Part shown: piece after piece, positions 36,345 to 48,586 of the stretch
Layout: each line of letters starts with the position of its first letter
How positions within the stretch are numbered: the stretch's first letter is position 1
Assembly (NCBI RefSeq): GCF_965638725.1
Contig: NC_134951.1
Coordinates: 106,043,811 to 106,107,810, forward strand
From: Aptenodytes patagonicus
Taxonomy: Eukaryota > Chordata > Aves > Sphenisciformes > Spheniscidae
Length of the DNA: 64,000 nucleotides
Reading direction: 5' to 3'
The notes under the pieces: generated by a model
Database searches by the model: none
What the model was told of the DNA's origin: nothing
The model's input: the letters and a program-made list of their open reading frames with translations, nothing else
Translations under genes and position numbers: made by a program

Positions 36345-39300
36345 GTAAGTTTGTACTGAGCATTTTGCTTCTTCATTAGAGTCACAGAAAATACAAAAAG
36401 GAAATCCACGCTAACCAAATCTAGACAAACTGCGACCTTCATTGTGAACCTAAGAGGCAAAATCCAGCTTTCTTGGCAACCCTCATCTACATTACGCATC
36501 CACAAACAAGACTGCGATTCACAGTACTCCTCACATGAACCACCAGCTGAACATAGAAAAGATCTTCCCTATATACCTGCATCTGAAAATCACGTGAATG
36601 TAATACAGACCACATTCGTAGGGAACAAGTCAAACGAACTGGAAGCTTTCTGAAGCTAGAATACATCAAGCGGTATTTTAGCCACATACAGGTATGAAAC
36701 ATTTTTTGTGATGGTGTAATACCCTGCTGCAGAAGGAGAGGTTTGGATTTGGAAAAGAACTTTCTGTTGCTTCGTTAACAAATGGGCCTTTTCCTTTCTG
36801 TTCTCCTTTCTGGTTCCCTATTCATGTAACAATTATCCCATGCTCCAGAACATACTTTCAGTTTTCAAACTCTCTGTAAATCAATATCCTTATGAACAGC
36901 TCCTGCAGAGTGTAATCAGCCTGTACGCGTATCATTTGCTTAGGGATACATAAGCCTGTGCTTTAACAGTTCATTGTCCCTTTCGACCCATGATTCAGCT
37001 ATGACATTAATTCTATAAATATATCAGAATGTTGGGTTTATTTAGCTTGGGACTCATTTTGCTCACTTCTTTTGCTTGGGGTTCCCAGCTGCCCTTGAAC
37101 ATTAGTCACACAATACACTGTGAGAGATGCCTCGGTTAATCTGGTAAACAGAAGAATGATGCATAAGACCCTTTGGAAGTAGCGCTGGGAAAAAAAGGTG
37201 ATGCAACAGATGAAGGAGGAAGAAGCAGTCCAGGCCCCAGAGGTTTCAAAGCCCGCTGTTACTAATGGACGTGATACACAGACTGGAGCTACACCCTGTG
37301 GTTGTGGGAAGGAACTGGTGGCAGTGAGGGCCCCTGCAGGGCTCCCAGACCTTCCAAGGAATAGCAGATCCTTGGACTTAGGTTGCTGTTGCCGGCGCAC
37401 CATGTTGCTGTGAATTCAACTGTCTTCCCCTGTACACTCTGCATGGACATTATACAGTTAATAAACCAATAAACTCCAATGCAGAAACAGTGGATTAAAG
37501 CTTGCATCACAGAACAAGAATAGTGCTTACTGATGGAGAGCGTACAATAGAACTTGGACTACCAAATGATAAGCTGGAGCCAGTTTCTAGACAGATGTTT
37601 AGAAGAGTAAATGTGTAAGGGGGAGGATTTTACACAGGGAACTAGATCGCCACTTCTAGAAGCAAGCATCTGTAGGACAAAAATCTTTAGAAGGATTCTG
37701 CTGGGATGGACTGTCTTGGACAAGGTGGTTGATCTTTCCTCCCATTTTCGAGGGTCTGCAGGGCTCCACAGGAGAGACCATGCTTTCGCACCAGCCCTGA
37801 CCTCAACTAGCTACTTTCCATTCCCAGCCTCAGCTCAGTTACACACACCTAGTTAAGAGATGTGAGATATCCTCTCTCCCTCTCCCTCCATCCTAAGCTA
37901 TAATGAATTTTCCCAGAGTGAATGTTGTTCATTTCCACTATGCTCCTCCTTCTCCATTACACCTCTACTCTGCCCAAATTACACAGTGGCATCCAGGGCC
38001 TGAAGGAATGTGGGTGGGTGGATGAAGTTGCTTAAGATAGCTTCCTTTCTTAAGGGTGACACACAGAATCATATCAAGGACATTATCCAAAATGCTTATT
38101 TTGAAGTGTCTCAAAACTTTCATTTTCCTTGGCAGGGACTGCACCAGCTTTTCTTTGCGGGATGACTCAGTTCTTACAGGACCAGAAGAAACTTTGAAGA
38201 CATTTAGGCTGTAGATAGCTTCTGCAAATGCTGAAAACTCTCTTGGGGACAACTTAATGAAAACTTTTAAAGAAGCCAACAGCTCATGCCTGTTATCTTG
38301 AGTTTCTAGCCTAGGACAATAGCATGAGAGGGCCCTTTAGAAGGCAGAGTTTACACGGTTTCCCCAGTTCTATCTTGGCAGTGATCAGCAATGCATCATG
38401 CTACTGAAGAAGCTAAAAAAGCAAAAAAATCTTTCAGATATTTCAAATCATATTCTGCTGATAAATACTACAATCCTGGTGAGGGGAGAAATTAATCCCA
38501 CGAGTTGAACTGAAAAAAATCCAAATGCTGAAGTGAGAGAGTTGGCAAAGGGGTGGAGCTTTTTATTATCCAAAGGTGCTCTTTGACTGGGAAATACTGC
38601 AAGAAAAACACTTTGCTGGATCTCAGGCTACAGCATTCACATTTCTAGAGCTTGACACGACTAAGAATCTTCAGAGAAAGTAAATGCAGTTTTCTCTATT
38701 TCTCACTAACATTGTCATAGTTTTTCCTTTTTGTAAAAAAAAAACCAAAACAAACCGTTAAAGAAAACATAATGTTTTTCTTGCAAGCAGTTATCAAACA
38801 TCTTCGGTGTGGACATAGAACAAAATGCTTAGCTAAACTCAATTTGTTCTATCTATGGACATCATTTACCAGAAGCAATATGCAAGATGAAGGATAAAGG
38901 TATTTGTTGATTTCCAGTAAGTGCATTAAAACAGTAAATTTTAAAATCTGCTTTTTAAAACAACATGTGGAACCAGCAAACTCTGTTTTGCTTTTCTTCC
39001 ACACAGAGCAGGTAATCATCATTAGAAATTGGCCAAGCCATATTTTAGGATATAAAACACTCCAAGAACTAACGTTGACAGGGCTGATAATTGGGGATAC
39101 TAAAGAAATAAAGACTGGGAAAACTCATTTGTTACACACACTTCAAAAGAGGAACCAATGAAGAGGTGATAAGCAAATGATAAAACAACTGACAGGAAGA
39201 TTAGCATTAGACTTTGGATTTGACCAGTAAAGAAAAAGTAGAGATGTTATAAAGACATTGATTATTGAAGAAGGTGGAGAACATCATAAAGATGGGACAT
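36345..39300. other. Intergenic, BATF3 downstream
   Basis: No recognised gene. Plus-strand frames at 36444-36653 and 37198-37413 read fairly protein-like, and the second is followed by AATAAACCAATAAAC near 37460, so they are possible later exons of the orphan gene at 36246. Minus-strand frames over 37038-37510 overlap them and have no family match. The right end reaches the BATF3 3' UTR. Confidence 0.4.
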
Positions 39301-39304
39301 CGCT

Positions 39305-39310
39305 TTTATT
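39305..39310 (-). promoter_or_regulatory. BATF3: Possible BATF3 poly(A) signal
   Basis: Minus-strand AATAAA about 420 nt after the BATF3 stop. Its use is not shown by the sequence alone. Confidence 0.35.
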
Positions 39311-39732
39311 AACCAAACCTGTTTAGAGGAAAAAAAAAACAGCAGCCAGAATGTGATATACATGGATGACAAGTGACAAAGGGTTACTGGCAGTGGACGT
39401 GTGGGAGAAAGGCATCCCAGCCCAAGGTCAGTACTTTTCCCTGTCTACATTCCATCGCACGATGGTGGGCTGCACCGCACTTTGACATTTCTGAATGCAA
39501 AACTGTGGCTTGAAGATTCTACCAAATAAGAAGTCGCCGTTCGAATTGTCTGTTTTCCATACTGGTATTTTCCTGAGATTCAGAAGACTGTAACACTTCA
39601 GCATGGAGAAGAGCTGCGTGGTCAAGTCCAGCCCTCTTCGATGGAAGACCTGCACCATAAGTAGGCAGTTCTTCAAATCTCCTGTCAATGACACTTTCAC
39701 ACATCACATTTAAAGGTGATCAAGGAGAGCTC

Positions 39733-39918
39733 TCATCTTGGCAGGCAGCTGGCAAGTGCATCGGGCCTTGGTACGGTCACAAAGTTCATGGTACAGTGCA
39801 ATAGTGGACAGATCTTTTCATGATCCTTCAACACTTCACTCAAGTGTTTCATTTCATCTGTTAGCTTTCCGATTTCTCTTTTCAGGGAGGTATTTTCTTG
39901 CTCAAGAGACTCGTATTC
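39733..39918 (-). CDS. BATF3: BATF3 exon 3
   Basis: Codons 48-108 and the stop, after acceptor CCTTCCAG. It opens EYESLEQENTSLKREIGKL (zipper) and ends in the conserved tail. Confidence 0.96.
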   Translation of the reverse strand, partial: EYESLEQENTSLKREIGKLTDEMKHLSEVLKDHEKICPLLHCTMNFVTVPRPDALASCLPR

Positions 39919-42900
39919 CTGGAAGGAGGGAAAAAAAAATAAAAGCCTACTCAACAGTCAAAACATTCCTTTCAGTGCTTCCACCTTGAGTATATTCACG
40001 TAACTGTAAAAAAACTGCACAGTTTCTTATTACAATCTGCAAAATGCTAAGGAAAGACAGACACAGCCTGGGTGCTGGAACAGGGCAAGTGCTTCACAAC
40101 CTGTGCCCTGACCACGCTGTGATTCCTTTTGTGGCCCCGAAGACCAGGAGGTGCCGCTGGCCCTCGGGGGTCCCCAGCAGCCCAGGGCTGCAGGCATGGG
40201 TGGCTGCGTTCCCATGGTGGCCTCCTCCAGCCCTGGGCCGCCTCTGCTGGTAAGGGCCGAGCAGGGCAGCTCTGCACTGTCAGAGCAGAGAAAATGAAAG
40301 CACCGAGCACAGGTAGGTGCTGGGAAAACCCAGTGCCTGGCATTGCCAGCGAGGAAAGGGCAGCCCCTGCTCCGGGCCAGTGCAGGGAAAGTCCGTTTAC
40401 CCAGGTGCTGGCTGAGACGGACACCCAGCACAAGCACGCCCGGTGCCAGTCACTCTCCTCCAGCCCAGCCAGGCTTGTAGCCACCTGCTCAGATGCCCGG
40501 GAACTCAAGAACAGGAGGAGGGGAGCGTTATGCCAGCTTGTTCCCAGCCCCACTTTGTCACCAGAAGGCCTGACCACTGCCTTGGTTATCCCTGACCCAG
40601 GCTGCTTTTGAGCTAAGGCTTCTCTGGCAACGAATACGCTGCTATTAACTGCCGGGGAGTTCTGAGATGCTCTGCAGTATACATCTGTGACGGATATGAG
40701 ACTCGTGTGTCACATTTTTTGATAACTGCGTGTTTCAAGTGTCCCTGCTGTCAAGACTTCTCATCCCAAAGAGAAGAGAGCTAGAGGTTCAGAGCCAGCC
40801 CACGGAAAACCTGCAGGTGTCTGCACCTCACTGCTGGCCTAGGGCTCAACACTCACCCACTCAATCTCACCTCCCTGGGAAAGCTTCAAAGTGAACTTCA
40901 AAGCCTACACATGCCTTAAAAGGCCTGTTTATCAGGCAGCAGGGAGAGCCTCTCATGCAACGCTCCTCTGGGCAGCCTGGCACTGTCTCTGTTGCCCTTT
41001 GCTGCAGAAGTTTGGATCCCCTTGCCCTCCCTCAACACCCTTCCACCACCCACCACTTCTCACCCACAGAGTGAGACAGGCACGTTTCTCTTAACATCTT
41101 ATTGTAGCCAAACTCCAGCCAAGTTGTCCATCCCTGACTCTGTCCCTGCTCACCTCTTGTTGCCCCAAACCCCATGGGGTTGGGTTTTGGAGTAAATGTT
41201 ACTCTCCCATTGCTCTGTCCCATTTTCAGGGACGAGACTATCAAATTGTTCTTGCTAAGAATGAATGTCTATTCAACCAGATCTGCCTGCACCTGAGAAA
41301 ACCTACGTGCCCGAGAATGAAGATTCCCAGCACGAGGAAGACCCTCGAGTCCAGGAGGAACATCAGAGAGGCTGCAGGATGGCACAGGGCCCAGAAATTA
41401 TTCCACAAAAGCCAGGGGTTACCCCTTTCCAGAAGTACCCTGCACCTGGCTTTCTCGGGCGCTGACTCAGAGGAGATCTGGGAAAAACCAAACCCAAAAC
41501 TCCCCACACTGTCCCTCTTGGCCTCTGCTGACTGTTGGCAGAACCTTCCACACTGAGAAAGAGAAGAGCCTGTGCTGAACCTCCAGAGCTGAACAACTGA
41601 CTCAGCCACAATCGCAGCAGCAGAACTAACACCTACCCCAAGAGCCCTGTCTGCAACAAAAGCACTGTTGTGTGAGGTAACATCCAAAACCAGAGAAAGG
41701 GGATTCCTGTCCTCCAGCATTTGCACTGGGGACACGAGAAAACTACACCACATTGTGATATTGAGAAGTATTAAGAGTTTCTGGAAGAATCAGTTACTTT
41801 CATGGTTTTTTGGAAACACCCACTGTTATTTATCAGAGTATACAAGTGTAACAGCTAACTGAACCGAGCTCTCACGCTTGGAGGTTCTGAAGTTCCTAAG
41901 AAGCCTTTTCAACTGGGTATTTCTGTCTCACACTCTAGTTTTAGAATTGACTTAAGCCAGCACTGCCACTAAGCAGCACGGTCCCCTCCTCCCCCTCCAT
42001 CGCCTTCTCCCTCGTAAGGCAGCAAGCATTCATCCACTGCCATAGCGAACATGACAAGCTTAACACTAATCCAGAAGGAAATGGGTTTGTTTTAGCCCAG
42101 AGGAGCCCTGTGATCCAGTTCACTGGGTGGTCACGGGAATAGCAAAAGAGGGAGGGTGAGGGGAGGGGCAGGACCACATCTCTCTCTCCCTCGCAGTGTC
42201 ACCGATGGCAGAGCTGCACCATCCAACGTGAGCATCAGTGTCCGGGAGTTCCCGACCAGGCACCCCGCAGCACGCCTGTCTCTGCCTCACACCCACAGCT
42301 CTCTGAGCTGGATTAGCGTTAAGACAGGCCCACGCCTGCTTAAGAAGTCCCATTTATTGTAAAGTCCCGCGCTCGGTACCCAAGCCGTGCCTGCAAAGCA
42401 TCAAGTACCCATTCACCTCGTGAAGTTTATCTGCTTTCTGAGTTTGCTTCTTTCGGCTCCTCTGTGCAGCAACTCGATTTTTTTCTCTCCTCCTTACCTT
42501 TCTGTCATCTTCTTCATGACTCTGGAAGACATAAACCAGAAACGCGTTTTTAAAGTGCACACGGAGACTCCCGAAGTCAGGCGTATAAGGGTTGCTGAGC
42601 ATGAGCACATACTCCCAATTTCACAGCACCTAACCCCGGCCTCCCACAGACCGCACGGTGCCTGCCAAGGGCAGCGCATCCCCCTGCCCCGCTGCACAGG
42701 TGGGGCCCGAGGCGGAGGGGTGGAAGCCGGCAGAGATGGCCGGGAGATGCCGCAGAGCCCCGCGGGCACTCGCTGCACCGCTGATGGGGGCACCCCCGTC
42801 TCCCACGGCGGGGACCTGCGCTCCCGCTCTGCCCGACGGGCAGCATTTTACACCAGCGCGAACGAGGAGACGAAGGTGCGAGCGGCGGGGAAGAAAGCCG

Positions 42901-44062
42901 GGCTACCGCTGCGCCCGCACCCGCGGCCGGCGGAGCCGCCCTGCTGCCCTCCCTGCTGCGGGCCAGCGGCGCTCCCGGCCCGGCGCTTCTCACGGCGCCC
43001 GCCCGGCTCTCTGCGGCGGGGAAAAAGCCGCTGTCCGCGCCGTGCGGCGGCGGCAGGGAGCTTTCCGCGCACCACCGGCGGTTCTCCCGCTCTCCTACCT
43101 GGAAAAGCCTGCACCACAGCCGCCTCCTGGGAAGGGAAGAGCCGATGCCCGGGGGGAGAGGGCACCCCCGACAGGGCGCTGCCCGGCGTGACTCAGCCCC
43201 ATGTGCCCGCCCGCCTACAGCACCGAGCCCCTCCGCCCTGCCCCTACCTGCTGGCTGCCCTCGGCCGCCGCGCTCCGAGGCAGCGCGCTGCCCCCCGCCG
43301 CCGCCGCCGCCGCCGCCGGGACGGCGCACGACATCCCGCTGGCTGCGGAGCCGCCCCGGGGCGCCGCGCTCGGCGCCGCTGGGCTCCCCCGGCCCGCGGG
43401 GGGTGGGAAGGGAGGGGAAGGGAGGGCAGGCCGGGCAGGGCCGGGGCGGGGCGGGGCGGGGCAGGGGACGCACCGCCCCGGGCCGCCCCGGCACCTGGCA
43501 CCCCCCCGGCCCGGGGGCGGAGCCGCCGCCCCGCCGCGGGAGCCCCGCCGGGCCGCCGCGCTCCCGGCCGCTCCGCCGCCCGCATGGCCGTCACATGGCG
43601 TCCGCCGGCAGCCGCGCCGCGCCCGGGGAACCGGGAGCCCCCGGCCCGCACTGCTTCCCTCCGGGCCGGCCGCCCCGGCTCTGAGCCTCCCGCGCCGGCA
43701 AGGGTGCCCGTCCCCCGGCACCGCGGGGTCTGCTCAGCCCCCGGGAGCCGGGGGAAAGCCCGCACCCCCGCGGCACGGCGTTGCCGGGCAGGAGCTGCCT
43801 GAAAATCCCCCGGAGAGCCCCAGCTCCGGGGGCCGGCTAGGCCCGGCGCCCCTCCGGGCGGCCCGACTCGTGCTTTCGCCTGCAGAACTAACCGCCCCGC
43901 AGTTTCTCTTCTCCCCAGGTTTCCTCCCGGCGGCGGGGCGGGGAGGCCAGGCTGCCCCGGGAGCCGGCCCAGCCCTCCCGCGGCGTCCCCCGCCCAGAGC
44001 CCGCCCGGCGCTCGGGACCGGCTCACCTCCGGCAGCTGCTGCCCGCCGCGCTTCTGCGACAT
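39733..44062 (-). CDS. BATF3: BATF3, basic leucine zipper ATF-like factor 3
   Basis: BATF3 is a nuclear bZIP protein that pairs with JUN proteins and IRF4/IRF8. In mammals it is essential for cross-presenting dendritic cells (cDC1). The exons are 44062-44027, 42521-42417 and 39918-39733 (36+105+186 bp), all phase 0, giving 108 codons plus stop; human has 127. The start is MSQ, as in human. The basic region is 19-37 with 'EKNRVAAQRSRKKQTQKADK'. The zipper leucines are L45, L52, L59, L66 and L73. The tail 'CPLLHCTMNFV' and the final 'SCLPR' match the human end closely. The shortfall is all in exon 1, which encodes 12 residues (MSQKRGGQQLPE) instead of 33. The gene is transcribed toward ATF3. 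A TATA-like box and an ISRE-like site precede it. Confidence 0.96.
39919..42416 (-). other. BATF3 intron 2
   Basis: The intron is about 2.5 kb. The overlapping open frames on both strands at 40030-40611 and 41241-41753 are GC-moderate shadows with no family match. No mobile element was recognised. Confidence 0.6.
42417..42521 (-). CDS. BATF3: BATF3 exon 2 (basic region)
   Basis: Codons 13-47, from SHEEDDRKVRRREKNR to KADKLHE. Acceptor GTCTTCCAG, donor CACGAG|GTGAAT. Confidence 0.97.
43189..43195. promoter_or_regulatory. AP-1 site in BATF3 intron 1
   Basis: TGACTCA, a consensus AP-1/BATF-JUN half of a possible autoregulatory element, inside the CpG island. Confidence 0.45.
43443..43467 (+). 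repeat. (GGGGC)n array, G-quadruplex candidate
   Basis: Four GGGGC units in a row followed by AGGGG, giving five G4 runs with one-base loops on the plus strand, within BATF3 intron 1. Confidence 0.8.
44027..44062 (-). CDS. BATF3: BATF3 exon 1, coding part
   Basis: Twelve codons, MSQKRGGQQLPE, ending GAG|GTGAGC. The ATG was chosen because MSQ matches the human start and because the exon joins exon 2 in phase. No upstream in-frame ATG with a better context was seen. Confidence 0.85.
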
Positions 44063-44160
44063 CGGCTTTCACAAGCGGCCTGAGCTCCAGCGAAATGACA
44101 GCCGGCTCAGCCAGGGTTCATGGGCGTGGGGACACGGCATCGGGGCTGGGATAGAGCGAT

Positions 44161-44170
44161 TTTCACTTTC
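44161..44170 (-). promoter_or_regulatory. BATF3: ISRE/IRF-like element in the BATF3 promoter
   Basis: The minus strand reads GCGAAAGTGAAAATC around here, containing GAAAGTGAAA, a match to the IRF/ISRE core GAAANNGAAA. It lies about 100 bp upstream of the start codon, between a TATA-like box and the ATG. IRF8 control of BATF3 is known in mammalian dendritic cells; binding here is inference. Confidence 0.6.
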
Positions 44171-44187
44171 GCTACTCGCCCTGTTCC

Positions 44188-44195
44188 TTTAAATA
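44188..44195 (-). promoter_or_regulatory. BATF3: TATA-like box of BATF3
   Basis: The minus strand reads TTATTATTTAAAGG. It would put transcription start near 44160, giving a leader of about 100 nt. Confidence 0.4.
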
Positions 44196-44619
44196 ATAAG
44201 GAAATGCCACAGGCTTCTTGTAAAGGCGAAGCCGGACAAGGACCGCTGAAAATACAGTTGCTGCAGGCAAAAATCCCTCTGTTCGACTATTCTGTCGAGA
44301 GTATTTTCACACTGAACAATGTTTCTTTTACCCCTCCAAACACTTTCCTTACATTTTAATTGAACCGTTATCTTGGCCCTCCGCTCTGAAGGAAGGGAAG
44401 GTGTTTGCACCGACAGGTACCTCAACAACGTCCTTGCTCTACCATAGATGTATATATGGCAAGTAACGTGCACTCCTGGCCGTGCTCAACTCACAGGGGC
44501 AAACGCGTGGCCATGCAAGGAGGGTTAAGTGCCCCCAAACTGCAGGGCAGTCAGTCATAAAGCCCCAGGTACCTTAACAAATCAGATACTTCCCTATTTT
44601 TCTGGTTTCCCCAGAAGTT

Positions 44620-44626
44620 TGAGTCA
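44620..44626. promoter_or_regulatory. AP-1 site upstream of BATF3
   Basis: TGAGTCA, about 460 bp before the expected BATF3 start. Candidate autoregulatory or JUN/BATF site. Confidence 0.4.
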
Positions 44627-47155
44627 TCCAGCTTAAATGAAGATGAGGTTACAAAGTTTGCAAACTGAGTAAATAGAGACTATCCTTTCAGGAAGATCTG
44701 GCTAACAGTTCGTGCTGAAGGTGAGAGAACTGCGCTGCCCGGGAGTCCAAGAGTCAAACAGAAGTCTGCACTCTGCCACGGGTTTCCTGGTAGGCTCCGG
44801 GACCATCAGCATTACTGAAAAACCTGAGCAGGACTTCCCTGGTAGGAAGCGCTTCTCCCCAGCTGTTCTACCTCAAAGCAGCTTCTGTCTCCATCTTCCA
44901 GGCTACCCACACCTTTGCTTTTGCACTTTCTCAGAGCTCCTCTGACCCCGGAGGACTGAGTACCTGTGAGCCTTCCCCACCGTAACGGCCACGGGGACCC
45001 ACAACTCGGATGGGCACCCTCGCCAAAGTGCCCTGACCTCACCTGCATCCCCAGACTGGGCTGGGTCTCCCAAGCATCTTACAGGATGTTCTCAGCCCCC
45101 TGGTTTCTTTAAAAGCAGCCTTGCTTCTCCCTTCCTCCGTCATCCAACATGCCGACACCAGGGTGCTCACCAAGGGGGTGCTCATGGAGGCGGCAGAAGG
45201 TGTGGGTTCAGTGCCGTTCTCCAGCTGAGGGGATCCAAACCAACGTCTCTTGGAGGCAGCCCTAGCTGCCAGGCGGTGAGCAGTTAGAGGGTGAATTGCT
45301 CTCAACTGCTCCTTTGAAACCGTCCAATCTTGCATTAACTACACATTGTGCAGTTAAAGAAAAGGAGTAGAAGTATGGGCATGAGCGGAGACTTAGTTGG
45401 GACAGCTGCTTAAAAAGAGAGCGCTGGGCTCCTTGCTGCCTTTGTAGCTTAAGCACAGTTGAAATAAACAGGACTAGAAGCCGGTATTTTCATAAGCTCA
45501 GGGAACAGGTATATTCTCTTGCAATAAAACCTATGAACCATGCAGAAAAAATACCTCAACAGCCCTTCAGAGTGATCTGTGGGGAAAAAAGCCCCCTTCC
45601 ACAGAGGGACTTTGGACTGACCCCACACGAAGCTCTCGTGCTGTTCCAGGAGCCATGCTGCCGTTAATGGCAACTGCACAAGCAGGCTATCTAACAGCAT
45701 CAAGTCCTGAGCAGCTTACCAAGAATTTATTAGTGCTGAATAAATATCTGCTTCATTGAGTAACTCCCAGCAGCTGTAGAGTAAGGTTTCCGGGATCCCA
45801 CAGGTATGGGACAAGTCACAGGACGGTCCCCTCGAGCCTGAACACAGTCTGTTCTTGTTCAAAGTGGCAAAGGAAATGAAAAGTCAAAATTTGCTTGTGG
45901 GAACAAGTTTCTGCTTAGTATTAAAGCTATCTCTGGTACATCTGTAGAAATGCCTACACAATAATTCCAGGTAACGCAGCAGTAAAGGCAGAGTGTTTCT
46001 ATGCAGGAGAGAAAACAAGCCCAGAAAGCAGTCTAAGTCAGCGGAGTTTACATTTTATAATGGCAGTTTATCAGTTATTTTTGTCTGCACTGAAGCAGCC
46101 TACACACATGCAGACTAGAGTCGCTGAACACGGCTTGGCACAGCACGGCTCTTCTGAAGAACGCCACGTATCAGAACTGGGTTTCAGAGCACCAGCACGC
46201 CCAAGCTTCCAAACAGACGTCGGTGTCCACGTGAAGATTTCTGGAGGAGGAGCTTCCCTGCACACTATTTGTAATCCCCTTTGTTCAGAAACTACACACA
46301 GCAAAAGCGTGCGTGGATACTGCTCCAATTTACAAGTTTTTCTTGGGTAGGGATGGCCCACCCTCACGAGCGATAAGCACATCGCTGACACTACACGCTA
46401 ACAAACAGCGAGATGTTCCATCTCACCCCAAAAAGCCATGAAATTCAAACTCGGTTTGCCAATGTCCCCAAGCATCCATCACCATTGAGCCGTCTTACAA
46501 AAGTCAAAGGCTATATAAAGAAAAACTACCAGACATTTCTTGATGCAATACCAATTCGCCCCAAGTTAAAAATAAGAAGTTTGGACGTTGTGACACTTCA
46601 GTAGAAGCCTGATTAGACGCCTGTCTTGCACAACACTGCTGATTTCTATGAAAAGTTAACTGAAGGACAAAAGGCTACTGGAATGGGAAAAAATTAAGTA
46701 TTTTATACATTTCTGCCAGTGGGAAGAACGGATGCCAGGCACGGCTAGTTGCAGATATCGCTTGCTGCAGAAATTTTTAATAATAATTTGAAAAACAGCT
46801 GAACATGCAAGTGTCAAGTTTAGCTCATCACAGAACTTGCATTTAAAGGGAGGTCCTCTGACACCTTCCATTGCTGCTTGGCCAAAAGTAGCCACCAGAG
46901 ATTTGTAAATTCATAGTTTATATGCTGCACTTGGAATCTTGATTGTTTTCTTTATCCTTCTTTACACTATTTATTTGGCCAGCGTTTCCAGATGCATTTG
47001 TTTTCTTTTTCCACCCAGCTGCGGTTGAAACAAGGGCTATGGAACAAGGCCTGACGGCCCCAGCTCAGGGCATCCATTCAAATCCTGGGCAGACCAACTA
47101 TCCTGCAATCTCTTAACTCTAACACGGACTGTAGGGTGAATTCATTAATTGGCTT

Positions 47156-47185
47156 ATTAAATCTTAAATCATTAAATCTTAAATC
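47156..47185. repeat. 15-bp tandem duplication
   Basis: ATTAAATCTTAAATC occurs twice in a row, followed by a partial third copy. Confidence 0.85.
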
Positions 47186-48586
47186 TTATTAAATCCACCG
47201 TGATCTCCCTCCTTATTTCTTAAGGCATTTGTCCTACCTTGGCCATTTTTGATGAGACCTCTTCAAAGAGACCTGCCTATTCCTAGCTATTTTCTATACT
47301 TGCCTGTCATTATTTGCAGGGAATAGCAGGGAATCTTCCTATTAACATAGAAAACGTTCAAATACTGTAATGGTAGCCATGCAAAATCTTGCAGGGCTCA
47401 CCTTAGTCTAGGAACGCTCAGACTAAAGAGTATCTGTGGATCTTGGTGACGAGAGCCATGGTGAGGATTTTCAACGCAGCACGGAGCACGTGTACTGAAA
47501 AGCAGCTAGAATAGCAAGTCGCTGTGTGAAAAACCGTCCGTCACACGTTCCACAGCTTCGCAGCTCCAGTCCCTCTTACATCCTGTCCTCTCTTACATTA
47601 GACGCTTTGTAGCCCTGAGATTAATAACAGTTGTGAGTTCAAAGGCGGTAAATGGAACTACTTCAGTTACTCGAGCCAAAATTTAACACAGATGTCTTCT
47701 GAAGTACACTTACTGTTCCGTCACCATCTATTCCAGGATTAGAACTAACAACATTATCTGAAACTTTGATCTTCCTTAATCGATTTAATTTACTTTGTAT
47801 AAAAACACAGGTTTGTATATACAAGAGCGACGGGAAACAAATATTTACATATGATTAAATATACAAAGTCTCAGTACAGATGCTCACCTTTACAAAATAA
47901 ATGATGCTAAAATCTGTCACACATTTTCTTGAAAATTTTCAGTCTCTTGGACATTAAGTTGGACCTATCTTCTTACCACAGTACATTTCATTAATAAAGC
48001 TTCTAAAAACCCCCCTCCATTTACTGTGTGAGAAATACGTTACATATTAGACATGAGTACTTACTGCAAGCACATGCAATCATAAACCAGAAAGAGTTAT
48101 GAAAGGTTAAGGCACAATGCTCAACTTAGTACTACTGTGCAATCGTCTAGCTACTAATGTGTAAAGGAAAAAAAAAAAGTAAGCTAGCTCAACTTAATAC
48201 CATTTACTGGTAGCCTATACCGATCTTTAAAGTTTAGTCAAACATCACAAATGCACACATGACCCAAGTCAAGATCCTGTAATGTACAGAAATATTGTCC
48301 AGGAAACCCCCAGACTGCATAATTGGATTACATGAAATGAAATATCAGATGGCAAGATGTGGATGGTCAAATCTTTGTTCAGAAGAGCACGCTGCAAGTA
48401 AATACATACAATTACTAAAAATCCAAGTTTAAACAAACATGACTATAAATATGCCCCGCTGACCTAAATTCAGGAAAGGTGGAATAGCACGGACCAATGT
48501 CACATCTGTGTGTGGATTTTCTAAAAACTGTAACATCATATCAAATCTGGTGTTTTCAATATGCTCCAGTGTGAATTTCTTTTTAA

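Larger units (their letters stand above)
42620..44160. promoter_or_regulatory. BATF3: CpG island of BATF3 (exon 1 and intron 1)
   Basis: Very high GC and CpG. It includes a CCG triplet run (43296-43318) and a GGGGC array (43443-43467) with G-quadruplex potential. A 471-codon plus-strand open frame (42387-43802) spans it but is Ala/Pro/Arg/Gly-rich composition noise. Confidence 0.8.
44200..48580. other. Intergenic, BATF3 promoter to NSL1 3' end
   Basis: No recognised gene. There is a 15-bp perfect duplication (47156-47185), and otherwise unique sequence. Small open frames (for example 46060-46350 plus and 45039-45335 minus) show no family features. Part of the right end may be NSL1 3' UTR if a later poly(A) site is used. 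Confidence 0.5.

Noticed and set aside
37038-37510. Minus-strand frames with hydrophobic stretches
   Set aside because: They overlap an equally open plus-strand frame; no signal sequence plus domain pattern and no splice support.
42387-43802. 471-codon open frame on the plus strand
   Set aside because: It lies antisense to BATF3 exon 2 and intron 1 in a CpG island. The composition is Ala/Pro/Arg/Gly noise with no domain; the length reflects a lack of stop codons in GC-rich DNA.
43145-44154. Several 100-300-codon frames on both strands around BATF3 exon 1
   Set aside because: CpG-island noise; only 44027-44062 on the minus strand fits BATF3.
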